Shown here piece by piece: positions 1 to 8,864 of a DNA stretch of 16,337 nucleotides. The DNA comes from Acanthamoeba castellanii str. Neff (Eukaryota > Discosea > Longamoebia > Acanthamoebidae). The DNA lies in contig NW_004457673.1 in the NCBI RefSeq assembly GCF_000313135.1, positions 1-16,337 on the forward strand, written 5' to 3'. Both the position numbers and the translations under genes were made by a program. Within the stretch, counting starts at the first letter, position 1. Each line of letters opens with the position of its first letter. The notes under the pieces are model-generated. The model was not told the DNA's origin and made no database searches. It saw only the letters and a list, made by a program, of their open reading frames with translations.

Positions 1-663
1 TAGGGACCCGAGGTGAGGATCGCCCACTTCATGGGCGACACTGGCTGCCTCTTGATCCACTCTGCGATGAGTAGACAGAAAGGTCAGTATCGCTTAGCAA
101 CTGAGTATAGGCTAATCTTTGCTGGTGGGTTGCACAGGAACAGACCAAAAAGAAGAGAAGTACCTGAAACCCGGCCCTTGGCGTCGTAGTGCGCGCAGCG
201 GAACTTGGGATCGTAGCCGGCCTTGTTGGGCAAGTAGTCCAGGCCGGAGAACTGGAACAGCTTGACGCCCAGTTCGCGGGCCAGCTCGAAGGCGCGGATG
301 GACCAGTGGAGCTCGGCCTTCTCTCCGATGGCGAAGCTGTTGGCCAGGAGGTAGACGGCGTCCATGCCGCGGATGGCTTCGCGCAGCAACTCCTCGGACT
401 CGACGTGGCCCACGTGGAAGGTGACATTGGGCAGCTGGGCGAGCTCCAGGGCCGACTGGTGGTCAGGGTTGCGGGTCTGCACTCGCACCTGGTATCTCCC
501 GTCGCGTGTCAAAGCTATACCATGCAGGTCGTTTAGAATCTAACATACTCCGCTATATGTGCTGTAATGTGTAGATAGATATACCTCTGACCACTGCTGA
601 GCCTTGTGCGCCTGTGCCGCCAAGAACCACAATCTTCTCAATGCGGTTGGTGGTAGTCGCCAT
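1..663 (-). CDS. NmrA-like NAD(P)-binding Rossmann protein (3' end cut by window edge)
   Basis: Three exons join in phase: 663-585, 514-164 and 61-1, giving about 163 residues before the edge. Both introns are GT-AG. The N-terminus has a beta strand followed by GGTGAQG (residues 15-21), the dinucleotide-binding glycine motif of NmrA-like/atypical short-chain dehydrogenases. Further on are a conserved-looking 'AVYLL' strand, 'FQFSGLDYLP' and the 'AHYDAKGRVSEWIK' segment, which is where the family has its substrate-side helix. Family members are NAD(P)H sensors or NAD(P)-dependent reductases, usually cytosolic. The canonical Tyr-x-x-x-Lys pair is not seen, and the third exon continues the fold ('MKWAILTSGP'). 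The start is the first ATG downstream of a TATAAAA box. Family assignment is firm; whether it is an enzyme or a redox sensor cannot be told. The C-terminal half lies outside the window. Confidence 0.85.
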
Positions 664-731
664 GTTCTGTTGTTGGGTGTTGGTGGAAAGCTGGTGGTTG
701 GGGTGAGGAGGGAAGAACAACCTGGGCGAGG

Positions 732-738
732 TTTTATA
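732..738 (-). promoter_or_regulatory. TATA box of the NmrA-like gene
   Basis: TATAAAA on the minus strand, about 70 bp upstream of the ATG at 663. The same heptamer sits 50-80 bp upstream of the genes starting at 7128 and 8564, which supports it being a real core promoter element. Confidence 0.6.
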
Positions 739-883
739 CCTGCTCTCCCCCCTCTAACGAGCCGTCATCGTGGAAAGGTGGGCTGCACGCGAACCAATTG
801 GAGAAAAGCGCAAGCGCCTGCGACGCCTCATTTCCCGCTGCTTTTGTGCCATAAAAGGAAATAAAAACCAAAAAAGGCGCTTC

Positions 884-3128
884 TCACGCGACGGCGAAAG
901 AGAAGCGGCCGGAGGTGGAGACGCGCGTGACCGGGACCAGGCCGAGGGCAGCCACCAGGGTCGGCGTCGCTCGGTCCTCCGTGTCTCCGAGGCCCAGCCT
1001 GCAAATGCACATGCAAAAAAAAAGTAAATACTAAGAAATCCTGATTAGGCACCCCAATGGGCGAGGGAAACCACAACGTGATATGAACGTGCCTGTAGTA
1101 CGAGCCGAGACCAAACGAATAGACGCGGCCGCACGATGTTACCGCGAGACTGTGCTGTTGTCCGGCGACCGCTTGCACGACCTGGCCGACACTCGACTTA
1201 ACACTCACAACTCCCTCAAGGCCCAGGCTGGCCTGGTGGAGAAGCGTACGGGTTCGCCGGCGACGGAGACGGGCGTCGGCAGGTGTGACTGGGTGTCCGC
1301 CATGCCCAGGCCCAGCTGGCCGTTCACATTCGACCCAAACCCGAACAACACTCCCGCGTCGGTCACCACCAAGCTGTGTGCCTCACCTGCACACGAATGC
1401 ACATCGCGAGGAATGTGACCAATTCAAGCTGTGCACAAGACAATCAGTTGCACTAGGCCTGCTTACCAGCTGAGATGTCGACCACTCGATGCTGCGAGAG
1501 ACATTCGATCATGAGCGGAAGCTTTTGGATGTTGTCCTGCTGGTCCACCTTGTACCCCAGTCTCCCCTTCCTACCCCACGACCAGCACCGTTCAGTCAAT
1601 GTCATGGCATAAATGAATAATTAAATATATATAATTTAGGGATAGAACATAATATGAACATAATATGAATAAATATGAGCCCAAGCCGTACCCGTATTTG
1701 TCCATCCCGCAGGAGAAGACGTGGCCCTCGCGGCTCAGAAACAGGCTGTGATGGGTCCCGGCGGCTACGGCGACGATGTGCCGGCCCGCGAGAGCGGCGA
1801 TGCGCTCCGGCACGGTCACGTTGGCCAGGCGAGCCTGGAGGCTGGTCTCGTAGAGCTGGTAGGGGTTGTAGCCGTGGCCTCGGCCCAGGCCCAGCTGGCC
1901 CGTGTCATCGCACCCGAAGGCGAACACCTCGCCCCGCTCGCTCACCGCCAAGCTGTGGAACTGGCCCGCAGCCACTTGTCGCACGTTCACGCCTGCGTCC
2001 GAACATTATCAATTCCACGCGTGCGCGTGTGCGGCGTGTGCGTGTGCGGCGTGTGCGTGTGCGGTGTGTGCGTGTGCACGTGCGTGTGCGGTGTGTGCGG
2101 AAAGTAAACCTGAAAGAGTGTCAACCAGCACTGGCCTGTCGTGGTCGAGCAGATTGCCCAGGCCCAGCTTTCCGTAGCGACCTGACCCGAATGCGTAGAC
2201 GACGGTGCGAGAGGGCGATGAGGGCACCTGCGCCACCATCAGCGAGTGGCCCGAGCACGAGGCCACCTGCAGCACTCGCACACCTGACCGCCTCACCAGA
2301 GCATCGAAGAAGAAAGAACGAATAACGAACGACGAACAACGAACACATTTTGAGCCCAAGCCATTTTTCCACATTCATGAGTTGATGTTACCTGCCAGCT
2401 CGGCAATTGGTGTCGGCGTGCTTCGTTGGAAGTTCGGCATCGAGTAGTGGCCCAGCCCAGAGCCACACGAATGCACCTGGGTGCGCGAAGAGACGCGCGA
2501 GTGATAAGTGCGGTGATGTTCATCGTCAAGTTCGCGTGTACAGGTGAGTACCTGGCCAGTGGCGCTGAGGAAGAGGGCGTGGCTCCCTGGCGGCTGCCAG
2601 CCCGCGCACACGTCCACCACCGGCACCCGCTCCAGGGACCTGATGATAGTCGGCAGCCCCTTCTGCGGGTTTGGGCAATGATGTGCCATGGTGAGATTGA
2701 GCTGTCGCCATTCATCATCAAAAGAATGACTGTGTGTTTGTTCCGCCTACGCACTCGGTCTTCTGTGAGCCCCGTGGGGCTCTGGTAATCGCCAAAGGCG
2801 AACACCAGACCTGCGATCAGCGAGCGTCGCACCTCAGGCTTGGCCATCAGTCGACGCCACCGGCTGAACACAGAAAATAAATAAATAACATATAAATAAA
2901 GATAAATTAGTTAACTCCTCAAAAGTCTCAACGGAAGGAGAGAGAGGAAGGGGCGGACCTGGAGACGAGGGCGAGTGTGGGGAGGAGGTAGCGCCAGGGC
3001 AGGTTCACGTGCTGCCCGGGCAAACGTGCGCCGCCAACAAAGGCCAGTACCATCTCCAGCAGCTCATCGTCCACGAGTAAGTCCTCCAGCCCCACACATT
3101 CCGACTGCGCTTTCGCCTCCAGCTCCAT
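884..3128 (-). CDS. F-box-like / RCC1-repeat protein
   Basis: Ten exons join in phase to 474 residues: 3128-2959, 2863-2755, 2662-2552, 2476-2392, 2283-2110, 1992-1692, 1570-1467, 1386-1271, 1232-1093, 998-884. Residues ~15-65 look like a divergent F-box (LLVDDELLEMVLAFVGG, then LVSSRWRRLMA). The rest is a beta-propeller of RCC1 repeats, seen as VFAFGD, VVYAFGSGRYGKLGLGN, VFAFGCDDTGQLGLGRG, VFSCGMDKYG, GFGSNVNGQLGLGMAD and VYSFGLGSYYRLGLGDTED, alternating with 'AAG..HSL'-type strands. RCC1 propellers are protein-interaction or exchange-factor scaffolds; paired with an F-box they would recruit substrates to an SCF ubiquitin ligase. Two junctions are odd. The 1270-1233 intron is only 38 nt, and without it the frame breaks. 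The 1092-999 intron begins with GC instead of GT. It is transcribed in the same direction as the NmrA-like gene and lies upstream of it. RCC1 identity is secure; the F-box is tentative. Confidence 0.85.
2017..2107. repeat. GT/GC-rich low-complexity tract in an RCC1-gene intron
   Basis: Tandem-like copies of GTGTGCGTGTGCGGC fill most of the 2109-1993 intron of the RCC1-repeat gene. It produces spurious alanine/cysteine/valine reading frames on both strands. Confidence 0.8.
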
Positions 3129-4013
3129 TCTCTTCTCTGCTGTAATTCAGTGTCGTCCGCGACTCAGTCCTCCCCTAAATTAAGTGCAAAAGAAACAAAG
3201 GAAATAGCAATGGAAATACCCGCGCCTGAGAAATGTGTTAATGTTCATTTCTCACCGCCCAGTGTCCCACGAGCCAAGGCCTACCTTTTGCGCAGCTTCC
3301 CCGACGGAGTGGTTCAGCCGAACTGCCGACGGTCAGACTAACTCCACACTACTGCTGACCCCAAAGAACAGTTCTCACATCCTCGCCGGCCGCTACGCGA
3401 TCGTGATGAAGTCCACCTCTGAACAGCTGCCAGAGACCTTGCGTGAGGAGGCGTCGAATTAACGGAAGCTGCACGCCGAAACTCATCATCTCATGGTCAT
3501 GTGCTGCAGCGTGCTGTAGAGGCACCCGCATGCGCCGTAGGGCCACAGCAACACACAACACGCAATGGCACAAGGCGCAGAGCGGGCGAGCTGCAGGATT
3601 CCTGTAAGACTCGCGCACGTCGGACCAAGATGGGCGGAGATCAGCGCCACCTTAACCAGAGCCGAACTTACGGCGGAAGCTTGGGACATGAGAAATGAAA
3701 GCAACCGAACAGAAAATGGTTGGGAAAATGCTAAGGTCGACGAAATATACCGAAACCGCCAACCAGCGATTGTTCCGTCTCGAAATTTCACCAGAGTTTT
3801 GCTGCGCTCTACAACCATCTGCGCTTTCCGTCTGCGCACCTCAACTGGAAATATAAATATCCCTTTACGCAACCATTCTTATTCAATCTTAATCGACTTC
3901 ACATCATCACTTCACCACAGAACTCAAGCCACGCCCACCACTCGCTCGATCTCGGAAAGAGAAAAAAAACAATATCAGATTCTACAGCATCCAGTTTCCC
4001 ATTACCAGCCAGC
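3129..4013. other. Divergent intergenic region between the RCC1 and kinase genes
   Basis: 885 bp with no gene I can support. It must hold the promoters of both flanking genes. Positions 3345-3462 look compositionally like coding sequence on the plus strand (GC-rich third positions, stop at 3460-3462), but there is no recognisable domain and no convincing start. The part from ~3840 onward is AT-richer and contains a TATA-like element for the kinase gene. Confidence 0.6.
3852..3858 (+). promoter_or_regulatory. TATA-like element upstream of the dehydrogenase kinase gene
   Basis: TATAAAT within an AT-rich patch, about 160 bp upstream of the ATG at 4014. That is farther than in the other genes here, so it implies a 5' leader of roughly 130 nt if it is used. 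Confidence 0.4.
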
Positions 4014-5665
4014 ATGATGAATCGAATGAGGACCACTGTCGCGAGCACGAGTAGTCACGTCCATATACCGTCGTCTATATCGTCATCAGCGGCCTCCTCC
4101 TCTTCACCGGTCAGTTGGCAGCGCACCATGGACGACATGATCCACCGCTACGCGAATCTCAAGCAGACTCCTGTGTCCGTCAAGAACATGATCGTCTTCG
4201 GCAAGGACGCCAACATGAACACCCTCCTCCGCTCCCACGCCTTCCTGCGCTACGAGCTCCCCATCCGACTGGCCCACATCGCCAAGGAGATCACCGCCCT
4301 CCCCGAGGAGCTCCTCGAGGTAGAGCCCGTCCAGAAGGTCCTCAACTGGTACCGCCTCTCCTTCTCTGGTACGCTCCCCTCCTCTTTATATGGTTATTTA
4401 TTCTTATTATTTCTTATTGATATTGATATTTTGAACATTATCATATTATTGTTTATTTGGTATTGTTTATTTATTGTATTTGTTTATTTATTTATTTGTA
4501 TCTACGCGTGAGTAGAGGTGATTGAGTCGCCGGTGCCGAACGTGGCGGACATGGAGCTCAAGACGGAGGACGAGCAGTGCGCGTCGCTGCACCAGTTCCA
4601 GGACATGCTGGACCACATCAAGGATCGTCACTCCGGCGTCGTCACCACCATGGCCGAGGGCGTGCTCGAGCTCAAGAACCGACTCGGCCGCGAGATGATC
4701 GACACCTCGGTCCAGTTCTTCCTTGGTACTCCTCTTCACCTTCTTCCTGTGTGTGTGCGTGTGCGTGCGTGTGTGCTAACGGTGTGTCGTGCGTTGTGTT
4801 GGATGCAGATCGATTGTACATGAACCGTATCTCCATTCGAATGCTGATCACGCAGCATCTGGAGCTCTTCAAGCAGGCGCAGACCAACAACAACCTGTGC
4901 GCCATCACCAGCGGCGCCAGCGGGCGCAAGGTGACCCCCAACAAGAAGAACCGATGGGTCGGCATCATCGACCCCCAATGCAACGTCAAAGAGGTAACAC
5001 TCATAATTCTTCACATTTTATATTTTTATTTTTATTATGTTGTACTGTTATTGCGTTGTTAAAGTTGTTTACTGATATTTTCTTATTTCGAACAGATTGC
5101 GGAGGACGCGGTGGACGACGCGCGATATCTGTGCTCGAACAACTACTCGGTGTGTCCGTCGGTGCAGATCATCGTGCCGCCGAAGCTCGGCACCGAGACC
5201 AGCGCGGGCGCGCCCACCCTCCCCTACGTGCCCTCCCATCTCTACCACATGCTCTTCGAAACGATCAAGGTGCGCCACACCACCACCACCCTCATCTACA
5301 TCGTCGCCTTGTTCATGTTCGTGTACTGACTCTCGCCATTGTAGAACTCGCTGCGTGCGGTGGTCGAAGTGCACGGGGCCAACGCGCAGAGCGAGGACGA
5401 CCTGCCTCCGGTGCGGGTGGTGCTGGTCAAGGGCACGGAAGACCTCACGATTAAGATCAGCGACATGGGCGGCGGCATCCCGCACGCCGATGTGCCCAAG
5501 CTGTTCACCTACTTCTACACGACCGCCGCGCCGCCCACCAAGGACACCCTCGACAGCCTCAACGAGGGCGCCGCACCGATGGCCGGCCTTGGCTACGGTC
5601 TGCCCATTAGTCGTCTCTACGCCCGCTACTTTGGCGGCGACCTCAAAGTCATTCCCATGGTACAC

Positions 5666-5709
<44 letters not shown>

Positions 5710-5904
5710 ACGACCGCACACACTAATGTGTTGTGTGTGTGCAACAAACTGTAGGAGGGCTACGGAACGGACGCCTACATCCACCTGAAGGCGGCGGGCG
5801 AGACGCGGGAAGTGCTGCCCGAGTACAGCCCGTCGACGTACCTGGGCTCGCAGGCCAACCTGCGCGAATGGCTCAACGTCGACAACTGCGCCTTCCAACT
5901 GTAA
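4014..5904 (+). CDS. Mitochondrial pyruvate / branched-chain alpha-ketoacid dehydrogenase kinase
   Basis: Six exons join in phase to 462 residues: 4014-4368, 4516-4725, 4809-4993, 5096-5269, 5345-5659, 5755-5904. These kinases phosphorylate the E1-alpha subunit of the dehydrogenase complex in the mitochondrial matrix and switch it off. Residues 1-~33 are rich in Ser, with Arg and no acidic residue, as expected of a mitochondrial targeting peptide. Then comes the family's helical domain (VKNMIVFGKDANMNTLLRSH, FLRYELPIRLAHI, DRHSGVVTTMAEGVLELKN, LDRLYMNRISIRML). The C-terminal GHKL ATP site has an N-box with Glu305 and Asn309 (ETIKNSLRAVVE), the G1 box DMGGGIP (Asp348), the FTYFYTTA lid segment and the G2 box GLGYGLP (~389-395). 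All ATP-binding residues are present and the length is close to animal and plant members. The sequence does not separate the pyruvate from the branched-chain enzyme with certainty. The first of two close Met codons was chosen. Confidence 0.95.
5667..5704. repeat. (CA)n microsatellite in the last intron of the kinase gene
   Basis: About 19 uninterrupted CA units fill the middle of the 5660-5754 intron. The donor lies just 5' of it and the acceptor 50 nt 3' of it. A second, GT-rich tract lies in the 4726-4808 intron. Confidence 0.95.
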
Positions 5905-6123
5905 AAACACCACCACCCGACATTTTGTACATTCCAGAAGACCGACCGGCGCTCGACCGAGGCTTGATCGCTGGGCCGACGAAGGTCAGTTTGTTTGGAC
6001 ATCAAGAGAAGAGGCGACCTGGACGACGACGACGAGGAGGAACTAACACATCAACATAGTCATGAACATACTGTTTATAGAAGGATTTTGTGAATAGATA
6101 AATAGTAGATAAAATGCCACAAC

Positions 6124-7128
6124 TTAGTTGTATTGCAGGCCCGTGGTGGGGAACGGGAGGGGCTCGGGGAACTGGAGGTAGGGTCCTTGCGGCTGGTCTA
6201 TTGGCATCTGGGCCGTCGTCATCATCGGCCCCGGAGCCCACTCGACCTTGCCGCAGCCGTAGTAGGACTGGCCCTGCGTGAACGGCCCGGTGGGGTTGTA
6301 CTGGAAGCACGCCGGCGCGACCGTCGGGATGAAGGCCGACGGCGGCGGAAGCGTGGGTGCGCCGGTCTGGTAGTAGGCTGCCGGGTATCCCTTGTCGCTG
6401 GCTCTTTCCTGTCCGTCGCCCATGGCTGGCTTGTTGTCGGCCGGCTTCGGCTCATCGTTCCACACGAACGGCGCCGGGGGCTCTGTCAACTTGGTCGACT
6501 GTTGCAGTGGAGGTTGCTGAGCAACCGGTTGCCCTGCAGAAACCTTGCCCGGATACGCCGACCAGTTGCTCGCCGACGAGGCCTGAGCGCGCTTGGTGAG
6601 GGTGTAGTTGGCCAGGTCGTACTCGACGTCGCGCTGGACCGGCTGCTGCATGTGCTTGAACAGGACGTGGAAGATGTTGCCGAACCGGACCAGCCGGTTG
6701 TGGATGAGCAGGTCGCCGTGGCCGCCCAGATCGCCGTAGGGCGTCGGGGCCGAGGTCATGGCCAGGACTGACATGTAGGCCTTCTTGCTGGTCATGTAGA
6801 GGTTGGCCCGCTCGCCGGCGGCCAGGCCCTGGACTTGCGGCGGCACGCTGCTGGTGCCCATCTGCACGTTGGCCCCGCCCGAAACCTTGCCGCCCAGGAC
6901 GGTCAGCGGGTTGGTGCCGACGCCGGCCCCGACGTTGCCGCCGACGCCGCGCAGGACCAGCGTGTCGGGGTCGACGGTGAGGATGATGTAGAGGTTGCAC
7001 GGCGTGTGGTTGATGACCGACATCTGGCGGCGGAACGAGAAGTAGTGCTTGGGGCACAGCTCGATCGAGTCGGCGCGCTTCAGCTTCTTGTCCGAGTGGT
7101 TGTGGACGTTGGTGTTGTTCTTTTCCAT
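6124..7128 (-). CDS. Intronless protein of unknown function with proline/glutamine-rich tail
   Basis: A single open frame of 334 residues, which I do not recognise. Residues ~1-175 look globular, with alternating hydrophobic strands (NHTPCNLYIILTVD, DTLVLRGVGGNVGAG, ANLYMTSKKAYMSVL, GDLLIHNRLVRFGNIFHVLF) suggesting a beta-rich fold. Residues ~185-334 are rich in Pro, Gln, Ala and Tyr (QQPPLQQSTK, GPYLQFPEPLPFP) and are probably disordered or a binding tail. There is no signal peptide or membrane segment, so a cytosolic or nuclear location is likely. It is the only complete gene here without introns. The codons are GC-rich like its neighbours, so recent transfer is not obvious. A TATAAAA box lies ~80 bp upstream. 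It converges on the kinase gene with ~220 bp between the stops. That it is a real gene is likely from length, codon bias and promoter; its role is unknown. Confidence 0.75.
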   Translation of the reverse strand: MEKNNTNVHNHSDKKLKRADSIELCPKHYFSFRRQMSVINHTPCNLYIILTVDPDTLVLRGVGGNVGAGVGTNPLTVLGGKVSGGANVQMGTSSVPPQVQGLAAGERANLYMTSKKAYMSVLAMTSAPTPYGDLGGHGDLLIHNRLVRFGNIFHVLFKHMQQPVQRDVEYDLANYTLTKRAQASSASNWSAYPGKVSAGQPVAQQPPLQQSTKLTEPPAPFVWNDEPKPADNKPAMGDGQERASDKGYPAAYYQTGAPTLPPPSAFIPTVAPACFQYNPTGPFTQGQSYYGCGKVEWAPGPMMTTAQMPIDQPQGPYLQFPEPLPFPTTGLQYN

Positions 7129-7208
7129 GATGATTGTAGAGGTTGGTTGCTAAATGTGTGGGTTGCGTTGATGGTGGGTGGTGAGGGAAGACCAACATGA
7201 GTAGCTAC

Positions 7209-7215
7209 TTTTATA
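7209..7215 (-). promoter_or_regulatory. TATA box of the intronless gene
   Basis: TATAAAA on the minus strand, about 80 bp upstream of the ATG at 7128. Confidence 0.6.
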
Positions 7216-8046
7216 GTTTGATGGCGGCAGGTGGTTGGCTGAGGGATGCGAATAAGCTTCGGCGAGGCTGGTGGGTTGGTGGAGTTCTCCTGGGGTGGAC
7301 TGGGGGTCGACTAGGGGAACGCCGGATAAGGGAAGACCATTCTACTGCTGCATGCCCGGGAGGAGGCCCAACACGGAGGGAGAAGGTCACTGTTAGCCGA
7401 ACTGGACCCCTGATGAAACCGAATGACGGAGCGTTGTTTCCACCAACTCTAATCATCGTCAACAGTTTGACAGAATAGCCGGGGCCTTGGTACTTCACGC
7501 CCTTTCAAACTATTCCTTTTTCAGCATAGGCTTTTTGGCTTATGCGAAATTTCAGGATCATCTGTTTCACCGAACCTCATATGATCCCACAATGCGCAGA
7601 GGGCATGGCCAACGGCGCCATCAAAAGGAGCTGGCAGTCTCCACTCCCCAACGAGAAGAAGAAGCACCTCAACAAAACCACTGCCAAGGGTTGGAGGGCG
7701 GGTATCTTGCTCTCCCTTTGTCTAATATCGCACCCTCCTCTCGCAAGGGAGTACTGAGGGCCGCTGATGTGGGAGTAGCCATGTTAGGAGACTGAAGCCT
7801 GTACAGTGCCTGCCCGGGGGGTTCAACTCCCTCCAGTGGTAACCTTCTCTTTTGCTTCACAACCCCCCTCTTTACTTTCCATCTTCGTCCTCAGTCATTC
7901 CGCCGCTCTCACCACAACAAGGGTGTCGCCATGTGCTCAAGCACCAACACCAAGAAGAGGAAAGCAAATTCAGTGTTGGCCAGTGATCATCCGGTCAGAA
8001 ATGGTAGTAGCCACTTAGAGACGTGCTTTATTAGCCGACCCACCAA
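7216..8046. other. Intergenic region with no supported gene
   Basis: About 830 bp. The short frames in it have no recognisable domains. It should hold the distal promoter of the intronless gene and the 3' end of the secreted-protein transcript. One imperfect inverted repeat with a match to the tRNA B-box consensus lies at 7676-7842. Confidence 0.5.
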
Positions 8047-8564
8047 TCAGTAGGGACGTGTGTACTTGGTCCAGCTGCCCGCGTAGACCAGGCAGCCGTT
8101 CGCAGCGGGGGCGGGGAACCAAGAGATCTTCATGAAGCCCGCGTCGACCGCATCCACCACCACGTTCGTCTGCGCACCCAATCAATTTGCATTTAAAGAA
8201 AGATGAAAAAAAAGTCGAAGTGAAAGAAGAGTACGTAGGAGCAGAACACGTTGGGGTTGTTGATTCGCCACAGGGCACCCTGGCCGAGGCCGTAGCCGCC
8301 GTAGAGGGTGGCCTTGATGGAGTACGGCGCGCTGGAGGACTTGGTCGAGGGCAGCAGTAGCTGGTCGCCCTGTTGGACAAACTTGACGGCATAGACCTGG
8401 CCGTTGTCATCGAGCGCCGACCACACGCCGGAGAGATCGCTCGTCGAGTTGGCCCGGAGAGCCGCGCCGGAGAAAGCGCGGGTGGCGCCAGTAGCGCTGG
8501 CCACGGCCAAGCAGCATGAGAGAGCGAGGAGGAGGGCAGCGCTAAGGGAGGAAGAAGAGAACAT
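8047..8564 (-). CDS. Small secreted protein of unknown function
   Basis: Two exons, 8564-8235 and 8169-8047, join in phase to 150 residues through a GT-AG intron. Residues 1-~24 form a clear signal peptide (Met, Ser-rich, then a run of Ala/Leu/Cys ending AVASA). The mature part of ~126 residues has one N-glycosylation sequon (Asn39-Ser-Thr), two cysteines (108 and 136) that could form a disulfide, and aromatic-rich strands (DLSGVWSALDDNGQVYAVKF, LYAGSWTKY-like C-terminus). The pattern GVW...G.VY.V..V..G..L resembles the repeated short strands of small lipocalin-like or beta-barrel secreted proteins, but no family is certain. It is probably exported to the medium or an endolysosomal compartment. 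A TATAAAA box lies 52 bp upstream. Confidence 0.85.
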
Positions 8565-8615
8565 GTTGGTGGTGGGTATAGAGAGTGTTGGTCACAAAAA
8601 CTCCGGGCTGATCAC

Positions 8616-8622
8616 TTTTATA
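8616..8622 (-). promoter_or_regulatory. TATA box of the secreted-protein gene
   Basis: TATAAAA on the minus strand, about 52 bp upstream of the ATG at 8564, in a short AT-rich setting. Confidence 0.65.
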
Positions 8623-8864
8623 TCCTGCCGGGCGTCGCCAAAAAAGCCGGACTGGTCAAAACTATTTTAGCTTGGAGTGTTCTGCCCAAAAATGATCATA
8701 AATCCCCGAGGGTCAGACACAAATGAAAATGCCCAAAAAGAAGTGTGTGGACACTTGGCAGGCGTCCTAACGACGCGTCTTCATTTGAGGGTAGTTCTGA
8801 CTTGCACAACGCTGGCCATTGCGGGAAGCTGCTCTCTTTCACTGGGCTAAATCAGCCCCAGCGC

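Noticed and set aside
1675..2325. 216-residue Arg-rich plus-strand frame
   Set aside because: It is antisense to the RCC1 exons and runs through an intron repeat.
3486..3872. 128-residue minus-strand frame in the divergent intergenic region
   Set aside because: No domain, weak codon bias, and it overlaps the TATA-like element of the kinase gene.
5069..5726. Frames of over 200 residues overlapping the kinase gene on both strands
   Set aside because: They are out-of-frame readings of the kinase exons plus the CA repeat. The kinase frame carries all family motifs.
6452..7198. A 248-residue minus-strand frame and a 212-residue plus-strand frame overlapping the intronless gene
   Set aside because: Shadow frames of a GC-rich gene: Arg/Pro/His-rich with no domain. 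The 334-residue frame has the normal codon bias and the promoter spacing.
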